A stretch of 64,000 bases of DNA from the NCBI GenBank assembly GCA_005888095.1, contig VBKF01000089.1, forward strand, positions 144,794 to 208,793, written 5' to 3'. A program made the position numbers and the translations under genes. Shown piece by piece: positions 44,482 to 53,044 of the stretch. A model generated the notes under the pieces. The model made no database searches. It had not been told where the DNA came from and was given only the letters and a program-made list of their open reading frames with translations. Source of the DNA: Deltaproteobacteria bacterium (GTDB taxonomy: Bacteria > Desulfobacterota > Binatia > DP-6). The first letter of the stretch is position 1. Each line of letters begins with the position of its first letter.

Positions 44482-44732
44482 AGATCCGTCTCGCCCGTCA
44501 CGGCAGCAAGAAGAACCCGGTGTACCGCATCGTCGTCGCGCACTCGGAGTCGCCGCGCGACGGCCGTTACATCGCGCAGCTGGGGCTCTACGACCCGACC
44601 CGCTCACCTGCCCTCGTCCGGTTCCAGGCCGATGCCCTCGCCGCGTGGCTCAAGAAGGGCGCCCGACCGACGCAGACCGTCGCCCAGCTCATTCGCCGGG
44701 CCGGCGCCAGCACCTCCGATGTGCCAGCGTGA
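44472..44732 (+). CDS. rpsP: 30S ribosomal protein S16
   Basis: An 86-residue S16. It begins [32 protein letters not shown], a nearly invariant stretch, followed by [13 protein letters not shown] and [24 protein letters not shown]. It binds 16S rRNA early in 30S assembly. ATG 44472 has AAGGAGG just upstream, inside the end of ffh. It is followed by the KH gene after 24 bp. Confidence 0.98.
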   Translation: [86 protein letters not shown]

Positions 44733-44756
44733 CGGACGCAAGGAGCAGCCACGTCC

Positions 44757-44993
44757 ATGAAGGAACTGGTTGCATTTTTGGCCAAGCAGCTCGTCAGCCA
44801 GCCTGACGCGGTGGAGGTGAGGGAGACCCAGGGCGAAACGGCCTCCGTGCTCGAGCTCAAGGTCGCGAAGGAGGATCTGGGTCGGGTGATCGGCAAGCAG
44901 GGCCGCACCGCCAAGGCGATCCGCACCATCCTGAATGCCGCGGCGTCCCGGACCAACCGCAAGGTCGTCCTCGAGATCCTCGAAGAGGGCTGA
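44757..44993 (+). CDS. khpA: KH domain RNA-binding protein (KhpA/YlqC)
   Basis: A 78-residue single KH-domain protein. The nucleic-acid-gripping GxxG loop is GKQG in [19 protein letters not shown] near residue 45. [15 protein letters not shown] at the N-terminus and [11 protein letters not shown] at the C-terminus are typical. KhpA-type proteins bind RNA, affect cell size or division, and sit between rpsP and rimM in many genomes, as here. An AAGGAG site precedes ATG 44757. Confidence 0.95.
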   Translation: MKELVAFLAKQLVSQPDAVEVRETQGETASVLELKVAKEDLGRVIGKQGRTAKAIRTILNAAASRTNRKVVLEILEEG

Positions 44994-45531
44994 GGGGGCC
45001 GCGGGCGCGCCTCCGGAGACGCGGGCGGGCTGGCTCGCAGTCGGCGAGGTGGTCGCCGCGCACGGACTGCACGGCCTGCTGCGGGTACGGGCCTACCAGC
45101 CGCCCGCACCGAGCCTCGCGCCCGATCGGCTCATCCGGCTCGAGCAGGCCGCCGCCGGGCGCGAGGCCCGCATCGCGTCGGCCGCGCCGCATGGCCGCGG
45201 GCTCGTCCTCGTCGCGCTCACCGGCGTCGGGGACCGCGCCGCAGCCGAGGCGCTGGTCGGGAGCCGGGTCCTCGTCCGGACGGCGGACCTGCCTCCTGCC
45301 GCCGACGACGAGTTCTACTACTATGAGGTGGTGGGCTTCCGGGTGGAGACGGCCGGCGGCGAGCAGCTCGGTACGCTCGTGGCGACGCTCGCGACCGGCG
45401 CCAACGACGTCTGGGTCGTGCGCACCGCCGACCGCGAGCACCTGATTCCCGTGGTCGCGGAGGTGGTGCGCGCGATCGACCGGGCCGGCCGGCGGGTGGT
45501 GATCGAGCCACCGCCCGGCCTCCTCGACTGA
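44935..45531 (+). CDS. rimM: Ribosome maturation factor RimM
   Basis: RimM helps 30S head assembly by binding S19. The conserved core begins [22 protein letters not shown] and continues through [20 protein letters not shown]. The PRC-barrel part is [24 protein letters not shown] and [13 protein letters not shown]. The only in-frame ATG upstream of the core is 44935, which overlaps khpA by 59 bp and adds a basic, Ser/Arg-rich leader of about 35 residues not expected in RimM. A non-canonical start nearer 44993, coupled to khpA termination, is possible. Confidence 0.9.
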   Translation: MPRRPGPTARSSSRSSKRAEGAAGAPPETRAGWLAVGEVVAAHGLHGLLRVRAYQPPAPSLAPDRLIRLEQAAAGREARIASAAPHGRGLVLVALTGVGDRAAAEALVGSRVLVRTADLPPAADDEFYYYEVVGFRVETAGGEQLGTLVATLATGANDVWVVRTADREHLIPVVAEVVRAIDRAGRRVVIEPPPGLLD

Positions 45532-45536
45532 ACCCC

Positions 45537-46271
45537 ATGCGCGTCCACGTCCTCACGCTCTTTCCCGAGATGTTCGGCTCCCCGCTCGCGGCCGGCGTCC
45601 TGCGCCGCGCCCGCGAGCGGGGCGCCCTCGAGGTCTCGCTCCACCAGCTCCGCGACTATGCGGGCGGCCGCCACCTTCAGGTGGACGACACACCCTACGG
45701 CGGCGGCCAGGGCATGGTGATGAAACCCGAGCCGCTGGTCGCCGCCATCGAGCACATCGCCGCCGCCGACGCGCCCCGGCGCATCCTCCTCTCGCCGCAG
45801 GGCGCCGCGTTCAGCCACGAGCGTGCGCGAGCGCTCGCCAGCGAGCGCTCGCTGCTATTGCTCTGCGCCCGCTACGAGGGCCTCGACGAGCGCGTGAAGC
45901 GTCACGTCGACGAGGAGCTGTCGATCGGCGACTACGTGCTCAGCGGCGGCGAGCTGGCCGCGCTCGTCGTCCTCGACGCCGTGGCGCGGCTCCTGCCCGG
46001 CGTCCTCGGCAACGTCGCCTCACCCGCCGACGACTCCTTCGCGACGGGGCTCCTCGAGCATCCGCAGTACACCCGCCCCGAGGAGTTCCGCGGCGTCCGC
46101 GTGCCCGACGTCCTGCTCTCCGGCGAGCACGCCGCCATCGCCCGCTGGCGCCGCGAGCAGTCGCTGCGCCTCACGCTCGAACGCCGCCCCGACCTCCTCG
46201 CCCGCGCCCCCCTCGACGCCACGGATCGCGCCTTCCTCCGCACGCTCGGCTGGGAGCAGGGAGACGAGTAG
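45537..46271 (+). CDS. trmD: tRNA (guanine-N1)-methyltransferase
   Basis: A 244-residue SPOUT methyltransferase making m1G37 in tRNAs to prevent frameshifting. [22 protein letters not shown] begins the N-terminus. [19 protein letters not shown] near residue 45 binds tRNA. The trefoil-knot SAM site includes [13 protein letters not shown] near 105 and [14 protein letters not shown] near 130. [24 protein letters not shown] near 175 is conserved. It begins 5 bp after rimM. Confidence 0.98.
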   Translation: MRVHVLTLFPEMFGSPLAAGVLRRARERGALEVSLHQLRDYAGGRHLQVDDTPYGGGQGMVMKPEPLVAAIEHIAAADAPRRILLSPQGAAFSHERARALASERSLLLLCARYEGLDERVKRHVDEELSIGDYVLSGGELAALVVLDAVARLLPGVLGNVASPADDSFATGLLEHPQYTRPEEFRGVRVPDVLLSGEHAAIARWRREQSLRLTLERRPDLLARAPLDATDRAFLRTLGWEQGDE

Positions 46272-46300
46272 GACCATGCGGCGACTCGCGGCGCGCTGAG

Positions 46301-46861
46301 ATGGCCGACCTCTATCTCGCCCTCCTCCACCACCCGGTCTACGACAAGAACGGTGCGATCGTGACGACCGCCGTCACCAACATGGACGTGCACGACATCG
46401 GGCGCCTGGCGCGGACCTTCGACGCGCGTGCTTTCTACGTGGCCACGCCCGTTCCCACGCTTCACCGCCTCGTCGAGCGCATCATCCGGCACTGGGAGAC
46501 GGGTGCGGGCGCCGCCTACAACGAGACGCGCAAGGAGGCGCTGGCGCTGGTCCGCCTGGCGCACGACCTCGACGCCGCCGTGGCCGACATCGAGCGTGAG
46601 ACCGGCCGGCTGCCGAGGCTCGTCGCGACCAGCGCGCGCGAGGGGCCGGCCCGGCTTTCCTTCGCGTCACTGCGCCGCCGGCTCGGCGCAGACGGTCCGC
46701 CCGAGCTCCTGGTCTTCGGCACGGGCTGGGGCCTCGCGGCCGAGGTCATCGCCCGGGCCGACGACGTGCTCGAGCCGATCCGCGGCACGAGCGGGTACAA
46801 CCACATCTCCGTGCGCAGCGCGGTGGCCATCATCCTTGACCGGCTGCGCCACGACCGCTAA
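46301..46861 (+). CDS. SAM-dependent RNA methyltransferase (SPOUT, TrmD-rplS operon type)
   Basis: A 186-residue SPOUT-like methyltransferase inserted between trmD and rplS. It shows LYLALLHHPVYDKNGAIVTTAVTNMDVHDIGRLARTF, then YVATPVPTLHRLVERIIRHW, PELLVFGTGWGLAAEVIARAD (knot/SAM loop near residue 140), and GYNHISVRSAVAIILDRL. Its RNA target is unknown. This gene in this exact place is a feature I associate with deltaproteobacteria, Aquificota and relatives, so it is informative about the lineage. Confidence 0.93.
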   Translation: MADLYLALLHHPVYDKNGAIVTTAVTNMDVHDIGRLARTFDARAFYVATPVPTLHRLVERIIRHWETGAGAAYNETRKEALALVRLAHDLDAAVADIERETGRLPRLVATSAREGPARLSFASLRRRLGADGPPELLVFGTGWGLAAEVIARADDVLEPIRGTSGYNHISVRSAVAIILDRLRHDR

Positions 46862-46876
46862 GAGAAGCGGGTTCCC

Positions 46877-47227
46877 ATGAATCCGATCGACCGCATCGAG
46901 GCGGAGCAGCTCCGCAAGGACGTCCCGCCCTTCAAGCCGGGCGACACCGTGCGGGTGCACGTGCGCGTGGTCGAGGGCGACAAGGAGCGCATCCAGGTCT
47001 TCGAGGGAACCGTGATCAGGCGCAGCGGCGGCGGCAGCCGCGAGATGTTCACGGTCCGCAAGACGTCGTACGGGGTGGGTGTGGAGCGCACCTTTCCCGT
47101 CCATTCGCCACGCGTCGACCGCCTCGAGGTGGTCGCGCGCGGGGCGGTGCGCCGGGCGAAGCTCTACTACCTGCGCGAGCGCATGGGTCGGGCCGCGCGC
47201 GTCACCGAAGAGGCGAGCAAGGGCTGA
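46877..47227 (+). CDS. rplS: 50S ribosomal protein L19
   Basis: A 116-residue L19. [63 protein letters not shown] and [16 protein letters not shown] are all canonical. It lies at the 30S-50S interface. It is the last gene of the ffh-rpsP-khpA-rimM-trmD operon and converges on a bactofilin gene with a 15-bp gap of alternating CG. Confidence 0.98.
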   Translation: MNPIDRIEAEQLRKDVPPFKPGDTVRVHVRVVEGDKERIQVFEGTVIRRSGGGSREMFTVRKTSYGVGVERTFPVHSPRVDRLEVVARGAVRRAKLYYLRERMGRAARVTEEASKG

Positions 47228-47242
47228 CGCGCGGCGCGCGCG

Positions 47243-47626
47243 TCACTTTGCAGCTGCGGGGGCGTCGGGCCGCTGGCCCCCCATGCGGGAGTTGCCGTCG
47301 AAGGTGGCCCCCTCCTGAACGACGAGGCACTTCGTCTCGACGTCGCCGAAGAGCCGTCCGCCGGTGCAGATCTCGACCCGGCTCGCCTGCCGCACCTCGC
47401 CGCGGATCTCGCCGAGGACGATGAGCTTCTCCGCCTGCACGCTCGCGTGCACGATGGCCTGGGGACCGACCACCAGGAGGTCGGTGGCCCGCACCTCGCC
47501 CTTCAGCTTCCCCTCGATCCGGGTCGGGACCGTGAAGGACAGCTTGCCCGTCACCTCGGCGTCGGGCCCGAGCGACACCCGGACCTCCTGCCACGCGTTT
47601 CCGTTCACTGGCTTTGCCTCTGCCAT
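47243..47626 (-). CDS. Bactofilin (polymer-forming cytoskeletal protein)
   Basis: A 127-residue bactofilin. The central right-handed beta-helix is visible as repeating short strands: VSLGPDAEVTGKLSF, TRIEGKLKGEVRATDLLVVGPQAIV, AEKLIVLGEIRGEV, GRLFGDVETKCLVVQEGATFDG. The N- and C-terminal tails are short and disordered. Bactofilins polymerise without nucleotide and act as membrane-linked scaffolds. AGGAGG 47632-47640 (overlapping the oppF stop) provides the ribosome binding site. It is thus the last gene of the TPR-LolB-OppDF transcript. Confidence 0.9.
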   Translation of the reverse strand: MAEAKPVNGNAWQEVRVSLGPDAEVTGKLSFTVPTRIEGKLKGEVRATDLLVVGPQAIVHASVQAEKLIVLGEIRGEVRQASRVEICTGGRLFGDVETKCLVVQEGATFDGNSRMGGQRPDAPAAAK

Positions 47627-47638
47627 CCCTCGCTCCTC

Positions 47639-48640
47639 CTAGCCGTCGGCCGTCGACACACCCTCCGCCGGAAACACGTGACAGGCGACCGCGTGGCCGC
47701 CGCGCCCGGTCTCGAGAGGCGGCGTCTCCCGCCGGCACACCTCCAGGGCGTGCCCGCAGCGCGGGTGGAAGGCGCACCCGGGCGGTGGGCTGACCGGACT
47801 CGGCACGTCACCTCCCAGCGTCATACGTTGCTTCCTCCGTCGCGGATCGGGGACGGGCACCGCTGACAGAAGGGTGCGAGTATAGGGATGTCGGGGGTTC
47901 CTGTAAATCTCTTCGCGCGGCCCGCATTCGACGATCCGGCCGAGGTACATGATCGCCACCCGGTCGCTCACGTGCTCGACGACGCGGAGGTCGTGCGCGA
48001 TGAAGAGCAGCGTGAGACCGAGCCGCCGCTGCAGGTCCTGCAGGAGATTGAGGATCTGGGCCTGGATGGAGACGTCCAGCGCCGACACGGCCTCGTCGGC
48101 GACGATGAAGCGCGGCCCGACGGCGAGCGCGCGGGCAATGCCGATCCGCTGCCGCTGCCCGCCGCTGAACTCGTGCGGATAGCGCTTGCCCGCGTCGGGA
48201 GGCAGGCCGACGAGCTCGAGCAGCTCCGCGACGCGCGCGCGTCGTTCGCGGCGCGTCCCGACTCTGTGGATGGCGAGCCCCTCGCCCACGATGCCGGCGA
48301 CGCGCATGCGCGGATTGAGCGAGCCGTAGGGGTCCTGGAAGATGATCTGCATCTGGCGGCGCATGGCGCGCAGCTCGCGCGGCGAGAGCGCCAGCAGCGA
48401 ACGCCCGTCGAACCGGACGTCGCCGGCGGTCGGCTCGAGCAGCCGGAGCATCAGGCGGCCGAGCGTCGACTTGCCGCACCCCGACTCGCCGACCAGGCCG
48501 AGCGTCTCCCCCGCGCGGATGGCGAGCGACACCCCCTCCACCGCGTGCACCCAGGCGCGCGCGCGGCCGAAGAGGCCGCCGCCGAGCGGGTAGCGCTTGT
48601 GGAGGTCGCGGACCTCAACCAGGGGGGCAAGGTTCATCAT
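47639..48640 (-). CDS. Peptide/dipeptide ABC transporter ATP-binding protein (OppF/DppF type)
   Basis: A 333-residue ATPase of the Opp/Dpp family. Walker A is [18 protein letters not shown], followed by [16 protein letters not shown] (Q-loop), [15 protein letters not shown] and Walker [15 protein letters not shown]. The C-terminal oligopeptide domain has [23 protein letters not shown] PYTR-LLSAVP and an iron-sulfur-type Cys pattern ([14 protein letters not shown]). It overlaps the OppD-like gene as ATGA. No OppB/OppC permease or substrate-binding protein is adjacent, so its partners must be encoded elsewhere. Confidence 0.95.
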   Translation of the reverse strand: MMNLAPLVEVRDLHKRYPLGGGLFGRARAWVHAVEGVSLAIRAGETLGLVGESGCGKSTLGRLMLRLLEPTAGDVRFDGRSLLALSPRELRAMRRQMQIIFQDPYGSLNPRMRVAGIVGEGLAIHRVGTRRERRARVAELLELVGLPPDAGKRYPHEFSGGQRQRIGIARALAVGPRFIVADEAVSALDVSIQAQILNLLQDLQRRLGLTLLFIAHDLRVVEHVSDRVAIMYLGRIVECGPREEIYRNPRHPYTRTLLSAVPVPDPRRRKQRMTLGGDVPSPVSPPPGCAFHPRCGHALEVCRRETPPLETGRGGHAVACHVFPAEGVSTADG

Positions 48641-49632
48641 ACCCGGATGCAGGCGGCCGCGTGGCCGCGGGCCTTCTCCTCGAGCGGCGGATCCTCCGCG
48701 GCGCAGCGGTCGATCGCCTTCGGGCAGCGGTCACGGAAGTGACAGCCGCTCGGCAGGTGCAGCAGGTCCGGGACCTGCCCGGGAATCGCCTCGAGCCGGC
48801 TGCGCCGCTCGCCGCCGAGGCCGGGCATCGAGCGCAGGAGCGCCTGCGTGTAGGGGTGGAGCGGGCGCTCGAAGATGTCGAGCACGGAAGCATGCTCGAC
48901 GATCCGGCCGGCATACATGATCGCCACCTCGTCCGCCTGCTCGGCCACCACCCCGAGGTCGTGCGTGATGAGGACCACCGCCATGCCGTGGCGCTCGCGC
49001 AGCGTGCGCAGGAGATCGAGGATCTCCGCCTGGATGGTGACGTCGAGCGCGGTGGTGGGCTCGTCGGCGATCAGCACGCGCGGCTCGCACGAGATGGCGA
49101 TGGCGATCATCACCCGCTGCCGCATGCCGCCCGAGAGGCGGTGCGGGTAGTCGCGCGCGCGGCGCTCGGGCTCCGGAATGCCGACCTCGTCGAGCAGCTC
49201 GACGGCGCGGCTCCACGCGGCCCGGCGGCCGACGCGCCGGTGCAGCCGGATGGCCTCGGCGATCTGGCTGCCGACGGTGAAGACCGGATTGAGCGAGGTC
49301 ATCGGCTCCTGGAATATCATCGCCAGGCCGGCGCCGCGGACGGCACGCATCTCGCGCTCGGGCAGGCGCAGCAGATCGCACCCCTCGAGGCGCACGTGCC
49401 CGCCGACGATCCGCCCGGGCGGAGGCACGAGCCGCATGAGGGAGAGCGCGGTCATCGTCTTGCCGCAGCCCGACTCGCCGACCAGGCCGAGCACTCGGCC
49501 GCGCTCGAGCGCGAGCGACACGCCGTCGACCGCGCGCACCACTCCCTCCTCCAGGGCGAAGACCGTACGGAGGTCGCCCACCTCGAGGAGCGGTCGCGCG
49601 GCAGCGGGCTCGACGGGCGCGCCGGCGGTCAT
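48637..49632 (-). CDS. Peptide/dipeptide ABC transporter ATP-binding protein (OppD/DppD type)
   Basis: A 331-residue ATPase. Walker A is [17 protein letters not shown] near residue 46. [31 protein letters not shown] and Walker [15 protein letters not shown] follow, then the C-terminal peptide-transporter extension [14 protein letters not shown] with [14 protein letters not shown]. It pairs with OppF-like in an ATGA overlap and itself overlaps the LolB-like gene as ATGA. Permeases are missing locally, an unusual arrangement for this family. Confidence 0.95.
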   Translation of the reverse strand: MTAGAPVEPAAARPLLEVGDLRTVFALEEGVVRAVDGVSLALERGRVLGLVGESGCGKTMTALSLMRLVPPPGRIVGGHVRLEGCDLLRLPEREMRAVRGAGLAMIFQEPMTSLNPVFTVGSQIAEAIRLHRRVGRRAAWSRAVELLDEVGIPEPERRARDYPHRLSGGMRQRVMIAIAISCEPRVLIADEPTTALDVTIQAEILDLLRTLRERHGMAVVLITHDLGVVAEQADEVAIMYAGRIVEHASVLDIFERPLHPYTQALLRSMPGLGGERRSRLEAIPGQVPDLLHLPSGCHFRDRCPKAIDRCAAEDPPLEEKARGHAAACIRV

Positions 49633-50465
49633 TCTCCCCTTTTTGGCCGCGTCACGGCCGCCTCGAGCGGCACGACACGGCCGGCGGGCGGCGGGGCGAA
49701 GAGCGCGGCGTCGACGGCCGCGTTCGGCTCGGCGGCCTCGTAGACGACGCTCGCCCGCGCGTTCCGGTCCGCGGCGGCGATCTCGAGCAGGCGGGGGAAG
49801 CCGTCGCGGAAATCGGCGAAGGCGACGTGCAGCGCGGCGCCGTCGCGGTGGGTCTCGTCGGCGCCGACGAGGCGCAGCGGGTCGCCGGTGAAGCGCAGCC
49901 GCTGGCTGCCGTCGGCGAGCGGGACGGTCAGCTCGTACTCGCCATCCGGCGTCGCGCGGAGCGCCGGCGGCCCGGCCGGCGTGCGGCGGGGCGCCGTGCC
50001 GAGCAGGATGTCGACGACGTCGGGCACGCTGGCCGGCGCGCCGAGAAAGCGCGCCAGGTTCGCCGGTGTCGCGGCGCCCTCGTAGCGGGTCCCTTCGCCG
50101 GCGGGGTAGGCCCACAGGAGCGTCCCGTCGGTCCCGACGGCGAGCGCCAGACCGAAGGGCGAGAGGACGTCGATGCGCACGCTGGTCGGCCGGCGTACGA
50201 GGAACGCCTCGCGTACCCACATGCCCTTGAGTCCCGCCCGAAGGCGGGCGCGCGCCCGGAGCGACTGCACCGCGGTGCGCCGCGCCGAGAGCTCCTCGAG
50301 GAGACCGGCCGCCGTGGCGGGCGGCAGCGGGCGGGGCCGCCGCATGCCCGGCAGGCAGCCCGCGAGCGACAGGAGCCCGACGAGCACGGCCGCGGCCCAG
50401 CGGGCCCGCGAACGGGGGCGGGCCCCGGGCGCCGGCTCAGAGCGGCGCGCCCTCCGCCCGGACAC
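49629..50465 (-). CDS. LolB/DUF4292-like outer-membrane lipoprotein
   Basis: A 278-residue predicted lipoprotein: a basic N-terminus, the hydrophobic core [15 protein letters not shown] with lipobox Cys near residue 34, then a LolA/LolB-like half-barrel. Features are [38 protein letters not shown] and [20 protein letters not shown] near 110. Strands near [15 protein letters not shown] and a late [21 protein letters not shown] follow. It probably receives or inserts lipoproteins. GTG 50465 is the likeliest start, overlapping the TPR gene by 29 bp; the frame remains open further upstream. Confidence 0.78.
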   Translation of the reverse strand: MSGRRARRSEPAPGARPRSRARWAAAVLVGLLSLAGCLPGMRRPRPLPPATAAGLLEELSARRTAVQSLRARARLRAGLKGMWVREAFLVRRPTSVRIDVLSPFGLALAVGTDGTLLWAYPAGEGTRYEGAATPANLARFLGAPASVPDVVDILLGTAPRRTPAGPPALRATPDGEYELTVPLADGSQRLRFTGDPLRLVGADETHRDGAALHVAFADFRDGFPRLLEIAAADRNARASVVYEAAEPNAAVDAALFAPPPAGRVVPLEAAVTRPKRGE

Positions 50466-52185
50466 TGCTTTCCAGGACGTGGATCTTGCTCTTGAGCCGG
50501 CCCACCTGGGCGGTTTCCTTCGCGCGCGCGAGCGCGTCGCGGTAGATGCGCAGCGCGTCCGTGGGGTGCCCGGCGCGGCTGTAGGCGTCCCCCAGATGCT
50601 CCGCCACCGTGGGGTCGTCGCCGGCGAGCTCGACCGCGCGCTCGAGGTGCTCCACGGCTCGCCGGTAGTCACCCCGCTGGTAGTACACCCACCCGAGGCT
50701 GTCGACGTAGAAGCCGTCGTCGGGCTCGATCTCGAGCGCCCGACGGATCAGCTTCTCGGCCTCGTCGAGGCGGACCCCCATCTCGGCGTAGGTGTAGCCC
50801 AGGTAGTTGAGGGCAGCCGCGTTCTTCGGGTTGAGCTCGACCGCCCGCCGCATCTGCTCGAGGGTGCGCTCCTTCTCGTTCGCCTCGTCGTACGCCGCGC
50901 CGAGCGTGAAGTGGTAGCGGTCGTTGTCGGGGAAGCGTGCCACCATGCGCTCGAGCAGCTCGATGGCGCTCTTCAGGTCCTTCTCCTCCCGGTAGAGCGA
51001 GGCGAGGTAGCCCATCAGCTCGGGGTCGTCCGGCTTTACCGCGAGCGCGGCCCGGATCTCCCGCACGGCCTCGGGCAGGTCCTCCTTCTGGAGGAGGTAG
51101 GCGCGGCGGATGCGCGCGTCGACGTAGTAGTCCGAATCCGGCGGGATCTTCCCGAACTCCTCGAGGGCCCGCTTCGTCTCGTGGCGCTCGGCGTAGACCG
51201 AGCCCAGGTAATAGCGAACGACCCAGCTCGTCGGCTCCGCGGCGAGCACGAGGTTGAACTCGGTCGCGGCGCGGTCGAGGTCGCCCTTCTCGAAGTAGAT
51301 GAGCCCCATCTTGATGCGCGCCTCGCGCGGGTCGCCGGTGGTCTGCTCCAGGGCCTGGAACTGGTTCAGCGCCTCGTCGAACTTCTTCTGCCCGGCGTAG
51401 ATGCCGGCCAGCCGCCGGCGCACGGGCACGCTCTGCGGGTTGAGCGCCAGGATGCGCTGGTAGAGCTCGATGGCCTTGTCGGTCCGGCCCTGCAGCTCGT
51501 ACGTGACCGCGAGGTCGGTCAAGATCAGCTCTGACTGCGGCCCGAGCTTGAGCGCGTCCAGATATGCATGCTCGGCCTTGTCGAGCTGCCGCGCGGCGGC
51601 ATAGATGCGGCCGAGGTAGTAGTGCGCGAGCACCGACGTGGGGTTCCGCGCCAGGAGCTTCCTGAGCGTCGCCACCGCCCGCTCGGTGTCGCCCCGCTTC
51701 CCGAGGAGGGCGGCGAGATAGAGGTACGCCTCCTGATTACCCGGATCCCGGGCGAGCAGGCGCTCGTAGGTGGCCGTCGCCTCGTCGTCTCGGCCGAGCG
51801 AGGAGAGCACGCCGGCGAGCAGCTCGAGCCCCTCGGCGTTCTCCGGGTCCGCCTGCACCGCGGCCGTGCTCTGCTGGAGCGCGCGCTCGAGCTGGCCCGT
51901 CCGCACGTAGAGCGTCGCCAGGCGCCGGCGGAGCAGCGCGGTGTCGGGATCGGCGGCGACGGCCTGCTCGAACTCGCGGACGGCCGTGTCGGCGTCGCCC
52001 AGCGAGATGGCGACCTCGCCGCGCAGGAAGTGGCCGAGCGCGCCCGCCTCCGGCGGGAGCTCGACCCGCGGCCCGTGCCGCCGGTCGCCGGCGAGCGGCC
52101 CGGGCCAGGGATGCTTGAGGCCCGCGCAGCCGTACGCCAGCTGAAGCACAAGAGCCAGCCTGACTGCGAAGCTGGTGCGGGCCAT
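50437..52185 (-). CDS. Tetratricopeptide repeat protein, likely outer-membrane lipoprotein
   Basis: A 582-residue protein with an N-terminal signal (FAVRLALVLQLAYGC; Cys near residue 18 is a weak lipobox) followed by about 15 TPR units from residue 45 to 560. Examples are ALGHFLRGEVAISLGDADTAVREFEQAVAADP and LGWVYYQRGDYRRAVEHLERAVELAGDDP. This is the PilF/BamD-adjacent, NrfG-like class of periplasmic TPR scaffold often co-encoded with a LolB-type lipoprotein (as here). It likely gathers envelope proteins; its partner is unknown. ATG 52185 is chosen over an upstream frame extension that lacks signal features. Confidence 0.9.
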   Translation of the reverse strand: MARTSFAVRLALVLQLAYGCAGLKHPWPGPLAGDRRHGPRVELPPEAGALGHFLRGEVAISLGDADTAVREFEQAVAADPDTALLRRRLATLYVRTGQLERALQQSTAAVQADPENAEGLELLAGVLSSLGRDDEATATYERLLARDPGNQEAYLYLAALLGKRGDTERAVATLRKLLARNPTSVLAHYYLGRIYAAARQLDKAEHAYLDALKLGPQSELILTDLAVTYELQGRTDKAIELYQRILALNPQSVPVRRRLAGIYAGQKKFDEALNQFQALEQTTGDPREARIKMGLIYFEKGDLDRAATEFNLVLAAEPTSWVVRYYLGSVYAERHETKRALEEFGKIPPDSDYYVDARIRRAYLLQKEDLPEAVREIRAALAVKPDDPELMGYLASLYREEKDLKSAIELLERMVARFPDNDRYHFTLGAAYDEANEKERTLEQMRRAVELNPKNAAALNYLGYTYAEMGVRLDEAEKLIRRALEIEPDDGFYVDSLGWVYYQRGDYRRAVEHLERAVELAGDDPTVAEHLGDAYSRAGHPTDALRIYRDALARAKETAQVGRLKSKIHVLESSVRAEGAPL

Positions 52186-52276
52186 CGGAGTCGTGGGACT
52201 ACCATGGCCGACGCGCTCCGGCAATTCAAACGGCGACACGAGGCAAAGCCGCACCCGCGGCGCCGCGCCCGTGCCG

Positions 52277-52726
52277 CTAGCGCCGCCCCCGGAGCCGCGC
52301 CGCGCGCGCCGGCGTCCCCTGCGACGCGCCGATCCAGATCACGCCGCCCCGGAAGTGCTCCTTCTTCCAGATCGGCACGGTCTCCTTCAGGCGATCGATC
52401 AGCCAGTGGCACGCCGCGAAGGCCTCGGCACGATGCGCCGCCGAGACCGCGATGGCGACGCTCGCCTCGCCGACCGGCACGACGCCAACCCGGTGGGCTG
52501 CGGCGACCTTGCGGAGCGGCCAGCGTCGGGCGGCCTCCTTGCCGAGCGCGCGCATCTCGCGCTCCGCCATGGCCGTGAACGCCTCGTACTCCAGGCGCAC
52601 GACCCGCCGCCCACCGTTCTCGCTGCGTGTCGTCCCGAGGAAGGTGACCACCGCGCCGGCGCGCGGGTCGGCGACGGCGCGGACCAGCCGTGCGAGGTCG
52701 ATCGGGACGTCGGTCACCCGGAACAT
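52277..52726 (-). CDS. moaE: Molybdopterin synthase catalytic subunit MoaE
   Basis: A 149-residue MoaE that, with thiocarboxylated MoaD, inserts sulfur into precursor Z to make molybdopterin. GAVVTFLGTTRSENGGRRVVRLEYEAFTAMAEREM near residue 35, VAAAHRVGVVPVGEASVAIAVSAAHRAEAFAACHWLIDRLKE near 85 and the catalytic PIWKKEHF are canonical. ATG 52726 starts 8 bp after the zinc-ribbon gene. No moaD, moaA or moaC is in the window. Confidence 0.96.
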   Translation of the reverse strand: MFRVTDVPIDLARLVRAVADPRAGAVVTFLGTTRSENGGRRVVRLEYEAFTAMAEREMRALGKEAARRWPLRKVAAAHRVGVVPVGEASVAIAVSAAHRAEAFAACHWLIDRLKETVPIWKKEHFRGGVIWIGASQGTPARAARLRGRR

Positions 52727-52734
52727 GGCTGCGG

Positions 52735-52953
52735 TCAGAACACGAACTTCACGGCGTGTGGCTCGACCTTCGACGCGCACGAGGTGCCGCAGCGCTGGCA
52801 GACGTACTCGTGCTTCTCGCCCTCCGGCAGCACGAGCAGCAGCCGTTTGCGCACGGGCATCGCCTGGCGGCAGCGAGGGCAGTGGAGCAGGCTCGCCTCC
52901 AGCGACCCGTAGCCCTCCGGCTCGCGGCGCCGGCGCGGCGGACCACCGAGCAT
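52735..52953 (-). CDS. Small zinc-ribbon protein
   Basis: A 72-residue protein with two CxxC pairs, LLHCPRCRQAMP and YVCQRCGTSCAS, about 30 residues apart, forming a likely single zinc ribbon. A basic N-terminal segment (PPRRRREPEGYG) precedes it. It is followed by moaE after 8 bp, so the two are co-transcribed. I do not recognise a named family; a metal- or nucleic-acid-binding role is inference. ATG 52953 is preferred; a TTG at 52989 would add 12 residues. Confidence 0.72.
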   Translation of the reverse strand: MLGGPPRRRREPEGYGSLEASLLHCPRCRQAMPVRKRLLLVLPEGEKHEYVCQRCGTSCASKVEPHAVKFVF

Positions 52954-53044
52954 GGCCCGGAATCTAGCGTGCGGGTCGAACCCCGGCAATGGTGCCGCGC
53001 GCGGGTTGCACGGCCGGGGCGGCGCCCGATATGGATCTGGTCGC

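Noticed and set aside
47228..47242. Alternating CG stretch between rplS and the bactofilin gene as a terminator
   Set aside because: Only 15 bp with no T-run; it cannot be supported as an intrinsic terminator.
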